In this document: piece after piece, positions 23,940 to 41,476 of the stretch
How the letters are laid out: each line of letters starts with the position of its first letter
How positions within the stretch are numbered: position 1 is the stretch's first letter
DNA from: Chrysomallon squamiferum
Taxonomy: Eukaryota; Mollusca; Gastropoda; Neomphalida; Peltospiridae
NCBI GenBank assembly: GCA_012295275.1
Contig: CM022665.1
Location: 29,361,457-29,425,456 of the forward strand
Length of the DNA stretch: 64,000 bases
Reading direction: 5' to 3'
Made by a program: the position numbers and the translations under genes
The notes under the pieces: model-generated
Database searches by the model: none
What the model was told of the DNA's origin: nothing
The model's input: only the letters and a program-made list of their open reading frames with translations

Positions 23940-26675
23940 GTTCGTTTTTTCTTTACATTCAACAAACTTGCGTTATATGATGATATAATTTAAACATTGA
24001 ATTAATACAGACTACGCACATTTCTTAATATTAAAGCTATATTCAGTCTTACATCATCCACCGTAATGATTTATATGTGTTTGTAATAAATATTCGGAGC
24101 ATGTAGTGCTAATCGCGGATAATCCTGATTATAAACTGCGTGCGTTAAAAGGATCAGTTCGACTGATGCATGGTATACTGTTGGTAATGTAATTAATCCC
24201 TCATTCGACAAAATTAATATCCATTTCCATTACTCAGAACGTACCGCGAAACCCTGCATTGTTAAGACTCCGTTTTTGTTACCACTGCAAACTTGAAACC
24301 TCTTAATGAGATCAGTATTCTGGGTAGGTGTACATTACATGTAAGCCTGAGACTCATATAATGCTGGAGGCACGGTCGGCCTAGATACAATATCAACTGC
24401 CCGTACTGCTTCAAAAGGTTCCGTTTGTGCTATGTTCTGTTTATAAATAAATCATATTTCGTCATTTGATCATTTTCAAAACTGAATGAATGACCTTCAA
24501 AAAGTTTGAATACAAGGGGTTTATTAAAACAAAGTAGCCCTATTTAATATATGTTTCGGATATTTTTCTTGAAATATAATGCTGAACTGGCAACATCTTA
24601 CAAATATTTTCTAGATTTTAGTATTACACGTATATACGTATGGTGTATCTGATCGATTCCTTTGATTTTACCAGTTTACGTGTTCCATCCCAGTATGATC
24701 AGGTACTAAGGTAACATAAAAGAAAAGAGAAAAAGGAACAATTTTAGTGTCCTCCCATTTAAGTTTTTCTGTAGGGAGTATTTATATATATAAATTATTA
24801 TTATTATTAATTTTATATATTTTTAAATTTTATTTAATTATTTCCTGGAGTGCAAGAAAACCTCTAATCACGTCGTCGTCGTCAAAAAGGACGATAGGAA
24901 CGTATAAACTTTCAAGCTTGAAACTGGATAAAATATCAGAACTGCTGTAAAAAAAACTTCACATTTAAAGTGTTGGCCTTAAAAAGTATGTAAACTGAAC
25001 AGAACTTTTAATATATATATATATATTCTTTGTGCAGCAGAAGCAATGGCACCAGGATGATGTTTGTTGGCGAGTAATCACTTGAATATGCTGGAAAAAC
25101 ATTGTTGTGTGAGTTTTTGACTGTATGGGTCAGGTCTTGTGAAAAATAAATACCTGGAGGCTGGAGAGGATGTTAAACTATTTTTTTATTTTTTATTTCA
25201 GATTAATATATGGATTAAAGTACATTGGTTGGAAACAGGGTGAATGTATACCAGATAACACCCCCTCTCAGTTCCAAACAGTGACACTAACGTTTGATCC
25301 ACCCGTTTTAAAATGTTTTGACATGCTGTCACATTAAATTGTTTCTAATTCCTTTAAAGAATGATACATTTGTTAAATCCTTATTACAAAATAATCATAG
25401 GATGTATTATAATATACTGTTGTTGCAAAGCACCTTTGCATAAACAATTTTTTCAAACTAGATTTAATAAAAATAAAATAAATGTAGACAAGTGCAGTCT
25501 TCAATTCAGATTTGGCAGATTAGAATTGTTTTCAAGCTTGAAGTTTGCTGCACAATAAAGCTATTTGGCAAGGACAAACCTATTAGTTACAGAAAGACTT
25601 GACACTATTTACAAGTAAACAAGGATTTTGATTACAATATCTGTTGTGTAGCTCTATTTGACCAAAATGTTTTTCACTCAAGCAACTGCTTGTAACAATT
25701 CAGCAAGCAGTTTACAAAATGTATTAACACTATTCAACAACTGAAATTAACACTGGCAATAAAAAATTATCAAACTGAATTTTTATAATTATTGCTGCCT
25801 GAATTTTACAAGAACATTCAACCATATTTATTATTTATTGTCAACAAGAGAGAATTAAAACTGCTGGTGAAAATAAGTTTAAAACAACAACTTCTTAAAG
25901 CAGTAGTTTATATGAATTTTCATTTGTTCACTTCTTTTGGCACATTCCTTAATTGCTTAATGTAAACAGATAAACAATTCACTATAAAAATAAAACTACA
26001 AAAATTGAAAAAAGAATAAAACTCATATTGAAGAATTATTTTTTTTATTTTAATAGTAAAGGTGAATCAAACAAAGCAGTTCTAAGAAGAAAAAAATGCA
26101 CAAACATTTCAACAGCAAATCAGGACATAATGAAAGTTTAGTTTAATCTGCCTAACTGTTCTGATTAAATAGACATATCCAGTATTCATGTGAGGATATA
26201 ATTTTCTATTTTCTCCTTATGTTAATTGCAAAGGATCTTCCATATCATAATTTGTAATGTTAATTTAATAATGAAATTTAAGTAACTTGATGCTCAGAGA
26301 AATTTTTTTAAGGATCTGTAAGAAAACTTCTTTCCAGGAATAAATATATAAATGTGTATTTTTCAAATAAAGGCTAGTTCATGTATCACTGGATTATTGT
26401 TAACTGAAAATTTAATAACCATTTTAATTTTAGTTATGTAAACTTCTACAGTCAGCTGTTACAGATATCTATACTCTCTGACCATTTGATTAAATTTTTT
26501 ATTCACTACCAAAATGATGATTAAAATGTTTTTAACAAGTTTAAATTAAAATCAAAACTAATTTTCAAAGCGAAAAACAACAAATTTCTGCAAGATGCTC
26601 TTAAATATTATCTATGTGGATAAAAAATAATAAAGGAACAGCAACAAATTGAATTATATAAGAAGCAGTGTGGGT
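23940..26675. other. Intergenic region between the 332-codon gene and the SLC3A-like gene
   Basis: No gene supported. The part nearest 23940 is the presumed promoter side of the unrecognised minus-strand gene. The right part (about 26150-26675) is 3' UTR and downstream sequence of the SLC3A-like gene, with a reverse-strand AATAAA near 26494. The remainder is AT-rich and unique-looking. Confidence 0.5.
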
Positions 26676-31926
<5,251 letters not shown>

Positions 31927-32709
31927 ATTTTTCTTATTTTTTTAAATCAGTTAAAATGTAATATAAAGTAACGATCTACTCGAAGAACAAAAAATGGACA
32001 ACTTGAAACCACCTTCACGCCTCAGGACTATCGACGCAAAATGGATGATGAAAGTTAGACGAAACACGCTCGGATAAATAACATCCGGGCAATCTGGAAA
32101 GTTCTAGTTTAGGGATTGTTGTGTATACTCATTAAAAAAGATAATGTTGGGAAATGAACCAAAGATCAAGATGTCGCTGTCTTTGAAACAAAACTACGTC
32201 GAACACACTCCCGCATAAGTCCCATGCATGATGATATAACAAAGCAGATGAAATTATCGTTTTTTTATTTTTTTATTTATTATAATTTTTTTAACCCTAT
32301 ATTTATATTATTTATCATTTTTGCACATTACATATCTGTTTTGTTGAGGTAAAAATAAAGGTTCCTTTTCTTCATACGAAGAACTTCCTATTTATTGAGG
32401 TTTGTAAATATCGAAACCTATATAATATCAGTTTAACAGACCATATGGACGGACAGTCTTGGATTGCAGTAAGCGCAGGTCATGACAACATGCAAAGTAT
32501 GAATTGCCATATATATATAATTATTCCAAAATAAATGGCAAGTCTGAGAAAAACGGCTTGAGTAAGGACACAGAGTGTGCCAACCACCCGCCAACCATTC
32601 TTGGAGAAATGAAACTGAAGTAAGAAAATAACATTAACTGTGAAATGACTGACAAGTAACATAGGTGCAGCCGTAAAAAGAAAAAAAAAAAGATTTGAAA
32701 GTCGATGAC

Positions 32710-32726
32710 TTGTGTGCGTGTGTGTT

Positions 32727-32803
<77 letters not shown>
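32710..32803. repeat. Compound (GT)n(GA)n microsatellite
   Basis: An imperfect GT tract (about 32710-32744) runs directly into a pure GA tract (32744-32803). Confidence 0.95.
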
Positions 32804-32805
<2 letters not shown>

Positions 32806-32919
32806 CTGATTTTACCTCAAATTTTTTATATTATAATGAACAAATATTTATGGCTGATATTTAATAATTATATTAAAATACATGTTAACCCGGTTCTCAA
32901 ACATATTGTTGAGAAAAAA

Positions 32920-33144
32920 ATGTCTTGGCTGTCAAATGTAAACTCACTTCTTGAACCAAAGGCAGCTGAGGTAATGTTTTCTGATGATGATGAGGGAAAG
33001 GAGGGTATTCCTAGTTCACTAATCAAAGAAGTGTGTGGAAAATGCAGAGAGTTACAAAATGTTGTGCTGACAGTGCCATATCTTAGTGAAAATATGTCCA
33101 GTGAGTCTCGACCTAGAAAGAACCCCAGAAGGAGAGTTCCCTGA
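32920..33144 (+). other. Isolated open frame, possible gene fragment
   Basis: From an internal ATG at 32920, about 74 codons are open (MSWLSNVNSLLEPKAAEVMF at the start). They include an acidic run (SDDDEGKEG), a Cys pair (CGKC) and a basic tail (RPRKNPRRR). The composition is more protein-like than the flanks. However, there is no clear acceptor, donor or neighbouring exon, and I recognise no family. It may be an exon remnant, a retrocopy piece or chance. Confidence 0.25.
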
Positions 33145-33851
33145 CACTTTTATGCAATATGACTTCCCTTCCAAACAATAACAGTTCTTCTCCCCATTTT
33201 CCCGACCACCTTCCACTTACAGGTAAACTGTTTTCTGGGGGTTTTTTTTTTTTTTATAGTTTTTTTACTGTTTATAATTTTTGTGTGTGATTTTTATGCA
33301 TCTGACTATTATTATACAGTTTTAAATATTTAAATAACCATTATTTTTTATATATATAATGTGTAATTTTGAAGGGTCTGGAATGGATTAATCCAATATG
33401 GAACATTTTTCTGGAACTGACTAAGTTTGAGAACTAAGGTACCATTGTATATTGGGATGTTGTAAAATAAAACTGATGCTTTATCTGTCTTCTTCCAGAA
33501 CATCTTTCTGCATTAGTAGTACAATTTATTACAATTGTAGTGTTGACTGTATTATAGTTTTCAGCATCTTACAGATAAAGATCAAAATGATATAATTCCC
33601 AAAATGGAATGACTTTTATTTTTAAAACATTTGTTCAAGTTTTGGAGAGGATTTTGATTCAGGAACTAACACTTTTTTGGGGGAAAATAATGATTCAGTC
33701 TGCAGTTTTTGTGTGCAGTTAATACTTTTCACTGAAAAGATCTACGTCTGCAGTTTTATATACATATAAAAAACAACAAAAAAAACCCCAACAACACCCT
33801 CAGATTATTTTATTTATTTTTACAATCAAACCTACCAAGATACAATAAATA

Positions 33852-36800
33852 TCAGCTTTTGATTGATAAAATTTGATGAGGCTTGAAAACCTGCCTAATA
33901 TTCACATTAATCCTTGAAGATGTAAGGTAAACATCAAGAGGAGTCTTTTTCAGTTCCTTTACCGATTTTAAAATATTTTTATTTATTTTCTCCAGTGATG
34001 TTTCAGCATCAGTATTCAGACACTGTTCTTCTTTGTAAGGACTGCTCTGTGGTTTTGGTAAAGACAGTGAATGATCAGATTCATTACTAAGATGGTCTGT
34101 TTCTTTCACAACATCTAACTCTGTTGGAATGTACCTGAGAGAAGTTGGAAGGATCTTAGGCACAGCATGAAATGCAAGTCTTGATGCGCCACTCAAAATA
34201 CAGATGTCACCATGTTGCAAAAAGACCGCAGAAGGCTCTGTCTCCTTGGTTATTCCGCCAAGCAAAAATATTGCTTTTTGTCCAAAGCTGTGTGAAAACA
34301 AAAGTGAAATAAATATATTTGAAGTTTATGAGAACAGTTAAAAAGATATATAACAAGAAAGAAATATTAGTGTCAAAAATATTTTTTATTTTTGTGTGTG
34401 TGGACCCTATTAACAAATGGTTCAAATAAAGATTTTGAAAAAAGAACAGTATTTTTTCTTGAAGAACAAGAAGAAAATTAAATTTGTATAACAGACAGAA
34501 ATTTGAATAAAGAATAGCTAACACCAAGTCAGATCTTGTAAGAAAAGGAACAAATGAGTAACTATTCCATTTTAGGTTTTATCCTAACAAATTTTAGTAA
34601 ACAGCATAAATAAACAAATATTGAAAGTTAGACAAATATAATTTCTTATTATGTGCCTAAGTTACATAAAGCTTTTTACAGAAATCATAATCATGGATCA
34701 CAAAAGTGAACTCAAACACAAAGATGTATTTCTGATATTTATATGCATTTATATATGGAATTTGCAGGGTGCTTGGAATGAATTACATGTATTTACATAT
34801 ATTTTAATGATTCAAATGAGCAACAATTTAGATAATGTCTGGGGGGGTTCTGAAACAAAATTACATTCATGTAGAGTGTAAAAACTATTCTTATATAAAT
34901 ACAAAATCTGTTGATGATTTTTGCTGATAAAATGGTTTCCCAAAAAATAATTGCTCTTTTATATAATCACCTGACTGAAATTAAGGGAGCATCAGTTGCA
35001 AATTCAGAATGGTCTGTGTGTCCTGCAAGTGTTGAATCCATATGATAATAATTAATAATTCCAGCTTCAGGTGAAAATTCTGGATATCCAGCAGCTGCAG
35101 CAATGTATGTCGCAAGAAAACGAAGATCAGGTGGAAACGGAGTATATTTATCAGAATATTCCTATAATTAAATACATTTTATGAGTAAATAAATTAATTT
35201 AAAAAAATAAAAATAAAATGCTTTGTGGTATATTTTTATAATGATAATAATAATAATATTTAGTAATTATTAAAGACATGATATATATATATATATTTTT
35301 TTTTTTTTATCTGAATGAATATTGTGTTAACAGTTATTGAAACATATGACTAGTAAGTTATGAACAAATTAAAAATTATTTAAAAGGCACCCATTCACTA
35401 TAACAATTCTGTCCTGAATATTAAATGACAACAATTCACACTGCCATTATGTGAAGGATAATACCACAGAATGGAAAAATATGACTTCACAAGTTAACAT
35501 ACCACTAAAACTTACTTACTTTTGTATCCCAGTTATAATGGTAACCTAGAGTTGTCCACCTTAACTTCCAAAGCAAATCATCTTTTGACAGTTCTTGCCT
35601 GTCGTGAAATAATAATAATAAATTATAATACATCAGAAAATAATTAACACAAGCTGTAATGTGTAGATAGTATGATGCTTATTTGACACTTTGTTTTGTT
35701 TAGAAAAAGTAGCTATAGGTTTCAACATAAATGGACATTTTGTGTATATTTATATATATATATATATGTATATGGTACTGTTTTTTTCAGATATGCATAA
35801 TATCATCCTTGACAACGAACATATTATTTAAAATGTACTGCTGTGTGTGATGTTGTTAAACAATAACTCATTCATTTAAACACATGTCTATGAACAGGAA
35901 ATAATATGAATACTACCTGTCCTCTTTAGCAAAGTCATTCCAAAGAGAACTGTTTTCTGTCCTTTCAATATGAGCATCCAGATTAGTAATGTTAGGTTTC
36001 TGAGAATATTCAGCCAGACATTTATCCACCCAATAATATTCAAAACCTGCTACAAAGGGGTTTGTTATTATGTAGAGACCTAGAAAAATAAATATATCAC
36101 TTGAAATTCTAAAGTGAGAAATGGCAAAAATATTTGTCATTTTTTTCATAATTGTTATTGTTAACTTTCCATTTTATTTTATTTCCATTTTATGAAGATA
36201 TAAATTTGTTGGGAAATTATGACTAATTATTAATTTCATATATTAAAACAGTGACAATAATCCCTAATAATTTAGTCTGCAACTGTGACAGCATTTACCT
36301 GGATGCTTCCTTATAGTATAAGCTTTCCATTCTTTAACAGGACAAAGTCCCTCCAATTGCGGTAAAAGAGGGTTTTTCAAAGAAACACGTTCTACCTGAA
36401 GAAAACAAGAAAATCATTTTAAGAGTGTTAAGTGTTTTATTTTACCTTGTGTTATTTTTTATTATACCAAGTGTGTTGTAAATTCTGGATGTTATTTGGA
36501 CATTTAAAAAACTGACTCTTTATTTATTTATTTATTCAGTCCTCCAAGCAAATTAATTCATTATTAAATTACACCATTAACCTAATTAGGTAATTTAGAA
36601 TGAAACAAAAATAGGAATAAAAACAATAATTAATTGTGAAGAGACAGACAATTCGTCAATTGTTTTCAACATAGATAACTTACCGACTTATAATACATAT
36701 ATTTTTGCACATATCGTACACAAACTTTCAGAAACCCTATTTAATCACAACAAATATCACACAAGCTATATACGGAAATACGAAAAAAGAAATTGGACTA

Positions 36801-36995
36801 TTTGGTCCATGGCCATTGATGACTGACTGGACAAATTGAGAAAGAGACATTTCGATTGCAAAGAACTTTATAATATATAAACCTTTATACCTCTTCAGTG
36901 GAATACTCTTTGTTTTCGAAATCAATGACATTACTTAAATCTGGAAATGGATGACGTTTTTTATATTTTTTGAAAACTGGCTGAAATAAATCCAT
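33852..36995 (-). CDS. ALKBH1: AlkB homologue 1, Fe(II)/2-oxoglutarate dioxygenase
   Basis: Six exons: 36891-36995, 36299-36395, 35917-36079, 35520-35598, 34971-35161 and 33852-34287. They sum to 1071 nt, 356 residues (human 389). Recognition is secure from blocks such as 'LGYHYNWDTK', 'PEAGIINYYHMDSTLAGHTD' and 'SFGQKAIFLLGG'. The iron ligands are present: H196 and D198 in the HxD motif, H252 in 'SRLAFHAVPKILP'. The 2-oxoglutarate-binding motif R337-INVNI-R343 matches the AlkB RxNxTxR pattern. ALKBH1 is reported to demethylate tRNA m1A, to form the f5C34 mark in mitochondrial tRNA-Met, and possibly to act on DNA. The start at 36995 gives a short N-terminus (MDLFQPVFKKYKKRHPF). A C-terminal insert rich in Ser and Glu (about 265-325) replaces the human loop. 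The gene is divergent from SLIRP, with 307 bases between start codons. Confidence 0.96.
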
Positions 36996-37302
36996 CAAAG
37001 ATATAAAATGAGAGAAGAACAAGTTTTGTTTACAAATTACATCATTTCATTTTCATAAATGTAGCAATGTTAAGATAAAATGAAAAATGATTTTCAATTT
37101 CAGTAGACGAATAGTTTTTTGTTGTCAATTAAACATAATTAAATATAAAAAGTTAAATTATAAAATACACCGTAAACAATTTCGGACTAATAAAGGTGCC
37201 GAAGAAACATAAAATAAAAATAAAAATCCGTTTTCGTTATGAAAATTGGGTTTTAATCAGAGGACAACTCTAGCTTGTGCATGTGCTTTCGGAAGGTTGA
37301 AA
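36996..37302. promoter_or_regulatory. Shared ALKBH1-SLIRP intergenic (putative bidirectional promoter)
   Basis: Only 307 bases separate the two divergent start codons, so both promoters must lie here or overlap the first exons. The sequence is AT-rich with no CpG island and no obvious TATA box placed for either gene. An out-of-frame ATG at 37271 would start a short frame overlapping the SLIRP start if it is transcribed. Confidence 0.6.
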
Positions 37303-37848
37303 ATGGCAAGTGCAAAATTACGCCTTTTTATTGGAAATATTCCCTGGTCAGTGACCAGAAGTAAGTATTCTGATAATAATGGGAACATTACAGTCACTAT
37401 ACAGTCAATGTGCAAACGGTTTTATTTAATAAACAATGTCAGTGATAGAAACGGCTCCCCAGTCAAATGATGAAACATCGCTATACAACTTCTTGAACTT
37501 GGTTTACTGACCTTGCATTCTGGCAATATTCTGACATTAAATTTATACACGACCCAATGGATAACTTTTGGCAGTTTATTTAAATTTTAAATTTAATAGA
37601 ATAATAAGAATATATATATATAAAGTTTAAAAATTATAAATCTAAATTATGATAGAATCTTACACTAACCAAATATTAATTAACAAGATTTAAATGTTCC
37701 TGTAATTTAGTGTAAAACAATTTAAGCCAATAGACCATAACATTCTTTTGTATATTTAAAGTTTTTCAAACAAAAATTTCTAATTAGTAGTGATAAAAAC
37801 CTTTATACTTTCTTTTATTCCTCTTTTTTTCTTCCTTTCTTTCTTTCT

Positions 37849-37890
<42 letters not shown>

Positions 37891-40800
37891 TTTCTTTTTT
37901 CCTTTTAAAATTTAATTTTATTTCTTACTATTAGATTTTTTTGTGTGGTAGTAGCTGCTAATGCTACTCATTAAAAACAGACAGGCCTTTGCTCAATAAT
38001 ATGCATATATAGCTCTAGGTTGTCGCTCATCTTTTTATCATGTTAGAGCACTGCATTAGAAACAAGTATACAATAATGTGATTTTTTGTATACACGTTAT
38101 TTGTTATTTATTTTTCATGAATTCAACTATATTATTTTACCAGATAAACTCAACTTTAATGATAAATAAATATATATTAATAGAGTATTTATGAAATAAA
38201 CAAAAGTTATAGATCAGACAATTAGTTATGATTTGTGAGCTTGTAAGTTGACAAAAAAGAAACATTTGTTAGAAAAAAAAATTGAACGAAAAATATAATA
38301 TAGACAGAAAGCCAAAAAATCTGAGAAAAACCACATCAAAACAACTTTGAGGAAATAGATAAGAGCTAACTCCAGAATCTGTAATTGTTTCAAACCTCTA
38401 ACTACAAGTACAACTCTCCTCATGTACCCCAAAAAGCTGGTAACAAATTTATAGAAATATCAAACTCTTTTCTAAAACAAAATGATAATAATTACAAAAC
38501 ATTTCAATCCAGAATGGTTTAAGTACTATTTTTTACCCCCTGTCAAAAATAAGTAAATAAATAGATAAATAAATAAATAACTAAGTCCTGAACTCAAGCA
38601 GATAATGATATACAGCTTATAATGTTTAGCTGGCACAAACTTGTTGCCTGTCACTGAGACAAATGAGTGTAATTCGTCAAGAAAATAGTAAAAGTCAAAA
38701 CAGTCTGATTTAAATTAAATGTAGGGCTGGTATTCAACAAATAATGCAAATAAACACTAATCAACTGCTGGTGACCAGAAATCTTTTTTAATTTTTTAAA
38801 ACATTTTTAATGTGATTTACATTTATTATTTATAAATTATGTGCCTTGATTATAAAAATGCTTTTTATATAATTTTAAGCTTCAAAAATTCAAATATCAG
38901 TCTCCAGCTGAAAGTCTATTCCCAGCGTGTAAATCTAGTAACAATAATGCCCTTAAAAATTTCAAATATTGATAACTTGAAAACACCCTATCTCAGTTAT
39001 TTTGCAGTACTTGCCTTTGATGGTCAAGCTATTGTTTACCTTGGTAATTAATAAACTGTGTGTTATTGATTAAGCAGAACAAAATATATCTGCATCAGTC
39101 TTCAATATGGCCTCTTCACATAATACATAATTGCAGACAGTCTTCAAACAGCATAATCCATTGAGATAGTCAACATTGCTCTATCACTGTTCACTCAACT
39201 CTGTGATTTGTGCACCCCACAAAAACTTTTCTGTTCCTTATCAATGAGAATTATTTGACATTTGAGGAGTTCCTCTCCACAGGATTAGTGTGACACACTC
39301 AGATTCTGAGCTGTGACATCAGTCTTCAGACCCTAGATAAAGATCAATGTCTGTATCTACCATCCCAAGAAGAGTAGACAGAGGAAAATACACTTACAAC
39401 CATGAGGAAGAGGTTGTCAAAGACTCCTGTGGTATGTTTGATGGCATCACCTTTCTACCACTTGATGATATCCTTGAATTCCTTGCCTGTCTTAGTGACA
39501 ACATTCCAGAAGGATCAAATCACGTACTGATTACTTCGATTCTACATGTCTGTCTGGTGAATATCATTGCATACAGTCCACCATGTCCAGATGGGTCTCT
39601 TACACTTATTCATATGTGCCAGATGACACCTGTCTATAAGCCTTCCATTTGGAATGTCCATGACATTACCCTGGCTCTGTAGTCATAGTTGGCAATCAAT
39701 ATATCAAGCACAAAAGACAGCACACAGTTAAACTACAGGCCAAACTGCACAAGCTTTCTTCAAACAGGAGCCAGGATATCAAGACCATTCCTGAGGTTCT
39801 CCGATTGCTAGTCACTGTGTTTGATAGAAATGACTTTTCACGTGTTTAATTATTGCACTAAAATCTTGCATGATTGAGACACTGTGAACTTACATAATAT
39901 GTTATGTTTGAAATTAAGCTTTGTTAAAATAGTTGTTTTTTAACTTAACAAAATATATGTTCTTTGTGTGAGATGATTATACCTGTATAATGAAAATATT
40001 AATCTAATAAACTGTATTTTAAATTACTTGTTTCCAGTTCAACGTAATGTGTACTTTATGTAACACAGCCTTTCAAAAGTTTTATCTCATCAAAGTGATA
40101 ATAAAAATGAAATAAAATTCATTTAAAATGTACAGCAGTAAAAGTACTTCACATGCACAAGAAACAAGCTGAACCGGATATAATAAATATCATTTCATTA
40201 AATAAAATATTTACCTAAAGACTAGTACAAAACTTAATATTTTATAAAGTTGAATAATATTTACATTTATTTTCAGGAGAGCTGAGGGAATATTTTTCTA
40301 ATTTTGGTGCTGTCAAAAACGTCAGAATTGTTTATGTAAGTATTAAGTATGTTGTCGTTAAAATGGAACTAGACTGACCCTCCATTTAACAGACCCCTAT
40401 TTGCTGGATTTTGGAAAATCTGGGAAATACACAAACATTTTCAGATCTCTGTTGACTCAAAATATTCTGATTCCCACTATATAATCATGGAAAAACAACT
40501 TCAGTGTGCTCTACATCAGGGTAAGTAAAACTGAATTTAAAGTAAATTTAGTTCTGTACCTTATTCCACATTGTTAATATTTGTGCTGTTTCTGACATTC
40601 TTCAGAAAATCCTTTTTTTTTTTTTTTTTCAAGACTAGACAACCTTTTCCTCCTTTTAGTCTGTTAAATGGAGAGTACTGTATTGTTGATTTTTTAATTA
40701 TTACTAGCAGTGTACAATTTTTCAGTCACTCACCAAATTTAAATAGATTTAATAAAACAAAATTAATTATAAAAATACTTTGAAGTTTAATTAAATAAAA

Positions 40801-41476
40801 AAATTATTAATTAATATTTCAACATATGTCCTTCCATTTTTTATTTATTCACTGACAATTTATATTTAACATATTTGTTAAAACTGCACTTGTGAAAATG
40901 GTCCATGTTCTGTTTATAATGTACTAATTCTGTGCACATTAAATATGAATAATATTTATTTTCAGGATTATCAGACTGGATTTAGTCGTGGATATGGATT
41001 TGTAGAGTTCACAACAAATGAAGGTCATTCATCAGCCATGCATCAAGATACTCATATATTAGACAACTATAAGGTTTGTTATTTATATCAATGTTTAGAT
41101 AAACTACAATTTCTTGACATAATTCTTAAATGGCAAAATAATTTGAGATAGCCGATATTGAACATCTGAATGTAATGATTTTACAAACATTTTTTTTATA
41201 AAATGAGCTGACTTTCATATTCAATTCAGTTGTTTAAATTGCATTTGCATAAAAATGAAAACATTTGGCAATGTTATTTATTTTGTCATTAGTTCTAATT
41301 TTTCAAACTCATTCTGAAATATTATTATGTTCAGGACATGTATTTTTAAATTTATTTATTTAACTTCATAGAGCATTTGTTCTTGTTTATATTTTTAGTT
41401 GGTACTGGCAGCTGGTGTTCCTAGAAACCAAGGCAGACAGTCTAGAAATATTTCATCAAATGTACAGATAGAATAA
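37303..41476 (+). CDS. SLIRP: SLIRP-like single-RRM RNA-binding protein
   Basis: Four exons: 37303-37360, 40277-40335, 40966-41073 and 41399-41476. They sum to 303 nt, 100 residues (human SLIRP 109). It is essentially a lone RRM: RNP2 'LFIGNI' at residues 8-13 and RNP1 'RGYGFVEF' at 47-54. It follows the SLIRP pattern 'IPW...L+EYF..FG' and 'TGFSRGYGFVEF'. SLIRP with LRPPRC stabilises mitochondrial mRNAs and also binds the SRA RNA. The N-terminus here is short and has few features of a mitochondrial presequence. Position supports the assignment: it is head to head with ALKBH1, as in human. Intron 1 (2.9 kb) holds a broken MULE transposase fragment, and intron 2 a Tigger-like MITE. AATAAA lies at 41896-41901. 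The first ATG of exon 1 in another frame (37271) could act as an upstream start. Confidence 0.9.
37852..37886. repeat. Poly(T) tract in SLIRP intron 1
   Basis: About 35 T in a row, preceded by a (TTTC)n-like run. The longest homopolymer seen in the window, and a likely site of assembly length error. Confidence 0.95.
39347..39850 (+). pseudogene. Degraded MULE-type transposase fragment
   Basis: A frame of 111 codons (39347-39682) has blocks matching the C-terminal part of MULE/FLYWCH-type transposases as I know them from invertebrates: 'DGITFLPLDDILEFLACLSD', then 'PPCPDGSL', then 'YKPSIWNVHDITLAL'. The conserved segment that normally follows (Arg-Thr-Asn-Asn, Glu-Gly-Trp) is missing. After the stop, another frame carries a tail-like stretch ('HTVKLQAKLHKLSSNRS'). 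So there is an internal deletion plus a frameshift. The region is less AT-rich than the rest of SLIRP intron 1. No element ends were identified. Assignment is by remembered similarity and needs a search. Confidence 0.5.
40370..40682. mobile_element. Tigger/pogo-like MITE in SLIRP intron 2
   Basis: A perfect 14-bp inverted repeat, 'tccatttaacagac' at 40381-40394 and its inverse at 40659-40672, lies about 10 bases inside TA dinucleotides at each end. The outer termini resemble the CAGT...CTCC ends of Tigger/pogo elements. Length is about 313 bases with no coding capacity. TA ends fit the TA target site of the Tc1/mariner-pogo group. Confidence 0.7.

Larger units (their letters stand above)
31927..33851. 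other. Intergenic region between SLC3A-like gene and ALKBH1
   Basis: Contains the 5' flank of the SLC3A-like gene (about 31927-32250), a GT-then-GA microsatellite, an isolated open frame at 32920-33144, and the 3' side of ALKBH1, including a reverse-strand AATAAA near 33810. No complete gene was supported. Confidence 0.5.
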
